From assembly GCF_050947335.1 (NCBI RefSeq), contig NC_134984.1, forward strand, positions 8,041,926 through 8,105,925: a stretch of 64,000 nucleotides of DNA, written 5' to 3'. The notes under the pieces are model-generated. The model saw only the letters and a program-made list of their open reading frames with translations. It was not told where the DNA came from and made no database searches. Shown piece by piece: positions 59,254 through 64,000 of the stretch (the stretch's first letter is position 1; each line of letters starts with the position of its first letter). The position numbers and the translations under genes are program-made. This DNA is from Megachile rotundata (Eukaryota > Arthropoda > Insecta > Hymenoptera > Megachilidae).

Positions 59254-59379
59254 ATTACTTATGATTTTTATCAAGTTGGAGTAGCTTCTTTGTAAGAAAC
59301 ATTTTTAGTACCTGGGGTCTTAAACGTCCCAGTGTACTAGGTTGTTATTCTGATAAAGTGTGGCCGTTAAGGATTAATT

Positions 59380-60730
59380 AATACGCAAAATTATTTAAGA
59401 AATCGTTCTGAGAAAAACGCATATAAATATAGAAATTTATAGGAGACGATTTCTTGAATTCACAAAGTAAATAATGTTACATTAAAATTATTGCTTTAGG
59501 TAAAAACTCTAGAAAAAATTATTCACTGTTTTACATATTTTCAAATTTCTATTAGGAGAATCGAAAAGTAATCAAAATTTTGTTTGCTGGCGAAAAACAT
59601 TTATTTATTAAAGACAAAATAACAAAATTTACATTTTTGTGGGACAGTGTCTGGACACAAACTAACTGCAAATGAGCTTATCGAAGAAATTTTTAATACT
59701 TTCCGGTCCCCCTAATATGTATATGGGAAAACCCCTGTTACAGGAAAACAAAGAACGAACTACGTATTGCAGTGAAAAAGACCATTCGAAGCAAATATTG
59801 GATATCTTTATGCACCTTTTATCTTTAAAAAGTAATAAAACGATTGCACAGCGAAGAATCGAAGCAACTAATTGAGCAGAAACGATATAACAACATTCTT
59901 ACTTCACATCAAGTATTTCAATGAAGCGTAATAAAATTTTATTTCTCTATTATCCGGTCTACTCGTGACGCAGGGTCAAAAATAAATATCGCTTGCAAGA
60001 TTCAATAAGAGAATAAAATATTCATGAAATTCGCGTATTTCCTTATTTAAGGAGACATGACATCGATAATGAGATTCGCTGTTTGTAATAATTGAAGTAT
60101 TAAAAATTATGTTGTATTTCTTCAATTTTACACTAAAATCATGTCAGAAAACTATCTACAGTATCAGATTTACCTTTGTGAAAAATTTCATGAAAAGGTA
60201 AATATTTAGAATGAGGGAGTCAATCTGATTTCGATCACCTTGAAATATGTTATTAAATACATTCTGAACAACTTCTTGCTATACACATGATGGTCAGACT
60301 CTTTTAGTCTTCGAGATATTTGAAAAAATGACGCGTTTTACTGCCAATATTTCCAAGAGTGAATAAACCGCAAGTAGGATCTCCTGTATTGTGTGGGAGG
60401 GGGTTTCGGCCCTCGAACTCTCCGCTCCCACGACGATAATTACCCCAAACGCCTTTGGGACGGACTTTTTTAGGTACTTCGAAAACACATGTGGTGATTA
60501 ATGAACTAATAGTATATGTAGATATGAGATTAATACAGTCAAATACTACGTGGAGTATATACTAGTTATTTATTCATTTAGACTCTCATGCAAGTGATAT
60601 ATAATCGCCATTATTTTGAAAAACGCATCTGACAATATATTTCAATATGATCGAAATCGGAGATGGTTCTCTTATTTTAGATATTTACGCGTGAAAGAAT
60701 ATTCAGTAGTCTTTGCATAATGACACGATA
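59380..60730. other. Stretch without a recognised gene
   Basis: A 67-codon plus frame with an ATG (59672-59875) and a 64-codon minus frame (60294-60488) are not recognisable. The 60370-60470 part is GC-richer, but no element ends or splice sites were found. Confidence 0.4.
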
Positions 60731-60735
60731 TACAC

Positions 60736-61149
60736 ATAAAATAATTTTTAGAAAAAAAATACGCCGACTTCGAAATGCACTAAAAAGTATAAAATAATTT
60801 CTATTTCCTAATGAAGTAATTTGTATTTCATTCAATCATACAATTACGTAACAGATATGAATGAAACCTATTTACTCGTTAGGTAGTATATTAAATACAT
60901 TTCAACCTTTGCGGAGGCGGCGCAAAATTAAAAGATTATTTTGAATATGTGATTTAATTTTGCGCCGCCTCCGAAAAGGTTGAAATGTATTTAATATACT
61001 ACCTAACGAGTAAATAGGTTTCATTCATATCTGTTACGTAATTGTATGATTGAATGAAATACAAATTACTTCATTAGGAAATAGAAATTATTTTATACTT
61101 TTTAGTGCATTTCGAAGTCGGCGTATTTTTTTTCTAAAAATTATTTTAT
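60736..61149. repeat. Nearly perfect giant hairpin, two 195-bp arms, 24-bp loop
   Basis: Left arm 60736-60930 and right arm 60955-61149 are reverse complements with one visible mismatch (TTTGCGG on the left versus TTTTCGG on the reverse-complemented right). The arms include GC-rich GCGGAGGCGGCGC at the neck and TACGCCGACTTCGAAATGC near the base. TA dinucleotides sit near both outer ends, so a Tc1/mariner-type palindrome is possible, but there is no other transposon mark. It has no protein-coding frame. Transcription through it would give a long double-stranded RNA of the type that animals process into small interfering RNAs. Confidence 0.93.
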
Positions 61150-61179
61150 TTCACACTTTTTATCGGCCGGCAAGACGTG

Positions 61180-61770
61180 TTTGTAGAAACAGTAGAAAAT
61201 CGGCGACTGCATGTTGACTCATACACCACCAGAGACACGGAGGCATACGTAGAATTCAATATATTAGTAACAATAGTTTTTCGCTAATAACTCGAAAACT
61301 AAAGCTTCCCCTTAATTGTGGATAAGGAAAAAGTTGTTCAGAATCGTGTCCCTGATAACATATTAAAAGGACATGAAAATCGTCCAAAGTTGATTTCAAA
61401 ACTTTTCAACAATTTTTCGCTAATATCTCGAAAACTAAACTTTTTCGCGAAATTTGTATATGAACAAAATTGTTCAGAATCATGTCCGTGATAAGATATT
61501 AAAAGCGCACTAAAATCGAGAAAAGTTTATTTCAAAAGTTGCCGGTTTTTTTGCAATAACAACACTTTGCAATTAAAAAATGAAAAATTTTTTGATAATG
61601 GTACCAATGGGGAGTCAGAACCTACCAGATGCAAAAGGTTTCGTTCCGATCGGTCCATCCAGCTAGGCGTAATCGGCGGGCACACATAGAAAAAAAAAGA
61701 AAAAAAAAAAAATTCTGATCGAATTGAGTAACCTCCTCCTTTTTCGAAGTCGGTTAAAAATTCATTTATA
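61180..61770 (+). mobile_element. Probable 3' tail of an RTE-type LINE
   Basis: The last part has GATCGGTCCATCCAGCTAGG, a GGCGTAATCGGCGGGCACAC block, a long A-rich run, then TAACCTCCTCC and TTTCGAAGTCGGTTAAAAA. Closely similar wording closes RTE-clade non-LTR elements in many insects; that match is from memory. Upstream are two imperfect copies of about 90 bp around TTTTTCGCTAATAWCTCGAA (61277 and 61414, spacing 137 bp). No reverse-transcriptase frame is present, so the copy is 5'-truncated. The minus frame at 61527-61814 is not real. Confidence 0.5.
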
Positions 61771-61774
61771 TACA

Positions 61775-62030
61775 TAAACGAAAGGATTATAGTTATCCAT
61801 GTACAATTTGACACTGATAAGTCAAGTTAATAATTATGACTACAATGCAACATAAATTGTAGCTTTTTGATTGCGAATTTGATAAATCATGTATATGAAA
61901 AATCAATGATCAATACAATTAACAATCGCAAAAAAAAGATAAAAGTACATTGTGGTTCGATAACTTCAGGCTGAAGCAAAGGAAGACAGAAGGAAAGAGA
62001 ATAATAAGAAAAGCGGTGGAAGCAAAACAA
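61775..62030. other. Short gene-free stretch
   Basis: Nothing seen. A minus frame from 61887 runs into the neighbouring MITE and is not supported. Confidence 0.35.
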
Positions 62031-62034
62031 TATA

Positions 62035-62535
62035 AGGTGAAGTGGGATAAATGCAGACTGGTCTTTATAAAGTTGGTATTTAAACATAAGTATTTTCAGT
62101 CTGCTATGTAAATACTTAACGCTGTCGATATCGAACGCTTTGCACATTTACTACTAGTTAATTAATATTTACTAGGACCTTAATTTTCCTTGTACATTTT
62201 GATTTTGATAGGAAATTGTTTAAAATGTCATCTACTCTGCACTTTCCCCGAAAATGGAGTAAGAGCGTAACTTGAAGTTAAGTACTTTGAAACTTTATTT
62301 CATGTGCAATGAGGCAAGAGCCGAATTATTAACAAATCTGCCATAAAATGCTTTTTATTGCATTATACAAGTACTCTATACTACAAACGAGTACTCTTAG
62401 CTGAAATATAAAAGGGGATATAGTGAAACAAAACAAAGAAGCAAACATACTAAATGGAGAAATATCGCTCATATTGTAGTAAAAATAGCCTGTATACGCA
62501 CTTGTCTCATTTACGAACTTACCTCACTTCACCTT
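62035..62535 (-). mobile_element. Tc1/mariner-type MITE, copy B, 501 bp
   Basis: It is flanked by TA (62033-62034, 62536-62537) and ends in AGGTGAAGTGGGATAAA and the reverse complement of a diverged partner, AGGTGAAGTGAGGTAAG. Read in reverse it aligns with 35479-35965 through its full length with scattered substitutions and small indels, roughly 80-85% by eye. Both copies keep the outer dozen bases best, as expected for transposase-binding ends. Confidence 0.9.
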
Positions 62536-62539
62536 AACA

Positions 62540-64000
62540 GTTTATTTTTTTAAGAATATTGCCACAAGTGTAAAAATCATGCGTTTAAAATACATTAAGT
62601 ATTTTAATTAAATGAACACTAGTTGTATGAACAAAGTATTGTCTTATTCATGTTCCACTAACTAATTCATTACAATAATCAATTAATTTCGCTCATTTCA
62701 GATCTACATACTTCTGTTCACACAATACGAAAACAAATATTTAAAAACAGCACGAAAACAGTTTAAATGTGATATAGTTGTCTAAAAGCAGTTGTTCAGA
62801 AGCATATACTTGTTAGCATAGTTCAGACTTAGACATTAATATTTTAAATTGGAAATAAAGAATTGTCGTTTTTTAAGAAGATATTCAATTACAAATCTGT
62901 TAGCGAAGCTGTTGTTTCGTTCAGTGAATGAAGAAGAAGAAAAAGACTTACATGAATACAATAAATGCACAATTAATTTTAATAGAAATCGCATAACACG
63001 GTAACTCGTTAAAACAATATGATAAAATCGCCATTCAACAACAACTGATCAACGTTAACGATTCTTTTTCCATACACGTATTACACATACAATTCTAAAA
63101 AATTGTGCATACACTGGAGTCTTATTATACAGCAGATTAATTGTCCTCCAATGTATCAGGAGAATCATTATTCATCAAAATCTTCAAATAATAATTATTA
63201 ACCATTTGCAACTTCAGCTCTGGTAGAATATAAATCATTATTCATAAGAATATTATTAATTGAAAATTTTACAAAACACAGCATTTATTGTGGAGTGCAT
63301 GCTGTGAATAATTGTGGAGTGCATGCTGTGATTCAACGCGCCACGCAGTCTTGTTGCAATGGAGTTAGTAAAGTGCGAAATTCCTTTGAAACAACTCGCC
63401 ATCTCGGCATTTATTGTCTCTCCTAGTGTAAAGTTGACTGGCTCCATTGTTAAATTACCTATAGCTCTTTTTACACTAATTTTCGCTTGAATTTGTGCCA
63501 AAGTTCTGTGTAATTTCTTCTCACATTATTTAAATTTTATACATATCTCAAATTTCATCTTACAAAACTATGTTGATTTAGCGCACATAATAAATTTGAC
63601 ATTTAAAAAAAAACGTCACATTAATCAAATTCATTTAATTTAATAATCTAAAACATTAGAAATCCACTGAATTTTTCTATTCTAAAAATGTTATAAATTT
63701 AGTGTAATGTATGTAGAATTGAGTCTTTTCGTGATAACTAATCGCGGTATTAAATTTTAATAACAACATTTTTGTAATTATTTATAATATTTTGCAATAA
63801 TGGTATGTCTCAGCACTTTGTTGAATTCACGTAATGTTATATAAAAAATATTAAATAATTAATGATTGTTTCTAATGATATTTCAATTTTGTAAACTGCT
63901 CAAAATGCACCTATTAGTGAAGATAAATTTTCTAGTGTTTTAATGAATCCTGCAAATTGAGTTGGAATTTTGTTAACAATAATATTTCTACGTATTTTGA
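62540..64000. other. Gene-free AT-rich end of window with a 24-bp duplication
   Basis: No gene is supported; the 81-codon minus frame at 63256-63501 has no recognisable features. At 63287-63331 ATTGTGGAGTGCATGCTGTG occurs twice with a 24-bp step, a small recent tandem duplication. Confidence 0.5.

Larger units (their letters stand above)
54825..59373. mobile_element. piggyBac-like MITE (427 bp when empty) split by the Gypsy element
   Basis: The left end CCCTTAACGGTCACACT and the reverse complement of the right end TCCTTAACGGCCACACT differ at two positions. Perfect TTAA duplications flank the pair (54821-54824, 59374-59377). A CACTGGGA motif lies just inside each end. The MITE parts are 54825-55131 and 59254-59373, after allowing for the duplicated AAAG of the retrotransposon. 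No transposase. The order of events is clear: the MITE came first, then the retrotransposon. Confidence 0.88.

Noticed and set aside
61527..61814. 95-codon minus frame
   Set aside because: It reads the A-rich LINE tail antisense, which gives a run of phenylalanine and serine codons.
1..64000. tRNA, rRNA and CRISPR features
   Set aside because: I looked for T-arm GGTTCRA motifs with a paired acceptor stem, rRNA core motifs and regularly spaced repeats. None was found. The only tRNA-like match is the retrotransposon's primer site.

Overview
The window is eukaryotic nuclear DNA, most likely from an insect. It is very AT-rich, with short TTAGG arrays, many TTAA- and TA-flanked miniature transposons, a Ty3/Gypsy retrotransposon, GT/AG splice signals and long stretches without genes. 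The TTAGG motif and the AT-rich background broken by CpG-rich islands would fit a hymenopteran (ant, bee or wasp), but that is inference. There are no operons, CRISPR arrays or rRNA, and I recognised no tRNA.

Host genes are sparse. The best supported is a secreted-protein gene on the minus strand near 43.1-43.9 kb. It has a TATA-like box, a perfect TCACGTGA palindrome upstream, a first coding exon that is a textbook signal peptide ending at a GTAAGT donor, and a phase-compatible candidate second exon 344 bp downstream. A few other open, splice-bounded segments (26.73, 40.02, 45.23 and 48.33 kb, plus) could be exons of unrecognised genes. A 35.2-kb open frame and a GC-rich patch at 2.9-3.2 kb are weaker. 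CpG-rich islands at 7.0, 9.0, 22.9, 30.4 and 42.2-43.5 kb may be promoters or other regulatory DNA.

Mobile DNA is the main content. The best-defined element is a 4,118-bp Ty3/Gypsy LTR retrotransposon (55132-59249, minus) with LTRs that look identical, a 4-bp AAAG target duplication, a tRNA-Trp-type primer binding site and a 1,071-codon frame. All reverse transcriptase, RNase H and integrase catalytic residues are present, but gag runs straight into the tail of the protease, so nucleocapsid and the protease active site are missing. It sits inside an older piggyBac-like MITE (54825-59373, TTAA flanks). Two more piggyBac-like MITEs (19570-19806, 25967-26200), a possible third type with about 105-bp arms (50803-51627), a palindromic element (17957-18417), and four TA-flanked Tc1/mariner-type MITEs (28876-29108, 35479-35965, 38840-39203, 62035-62535; the 35-kb and 62-kb ones are the same family in opposite orientation) were delimited by their ends. 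A nearly perfect hairpin with 195-bp arms lies at 60736-61149, next to what looks like the 3' tail of an RTE-type LINE. A 48-bp insert at 41.9 kb with 14-bp direct repeats looks like a severely truncated retroposon.

Six low-complexity fields built on AATTT with an interposed purine or pyrimidine pair (6.1, 22.0, 24.0, 27.4, 44.0 and 44.3 kb) recur through the window in both orientations; the two at 44 kb face each other. Several short minisatellites (periods 8, 24, 26, about 32, 36, 41 and 53 bp) are also listed.
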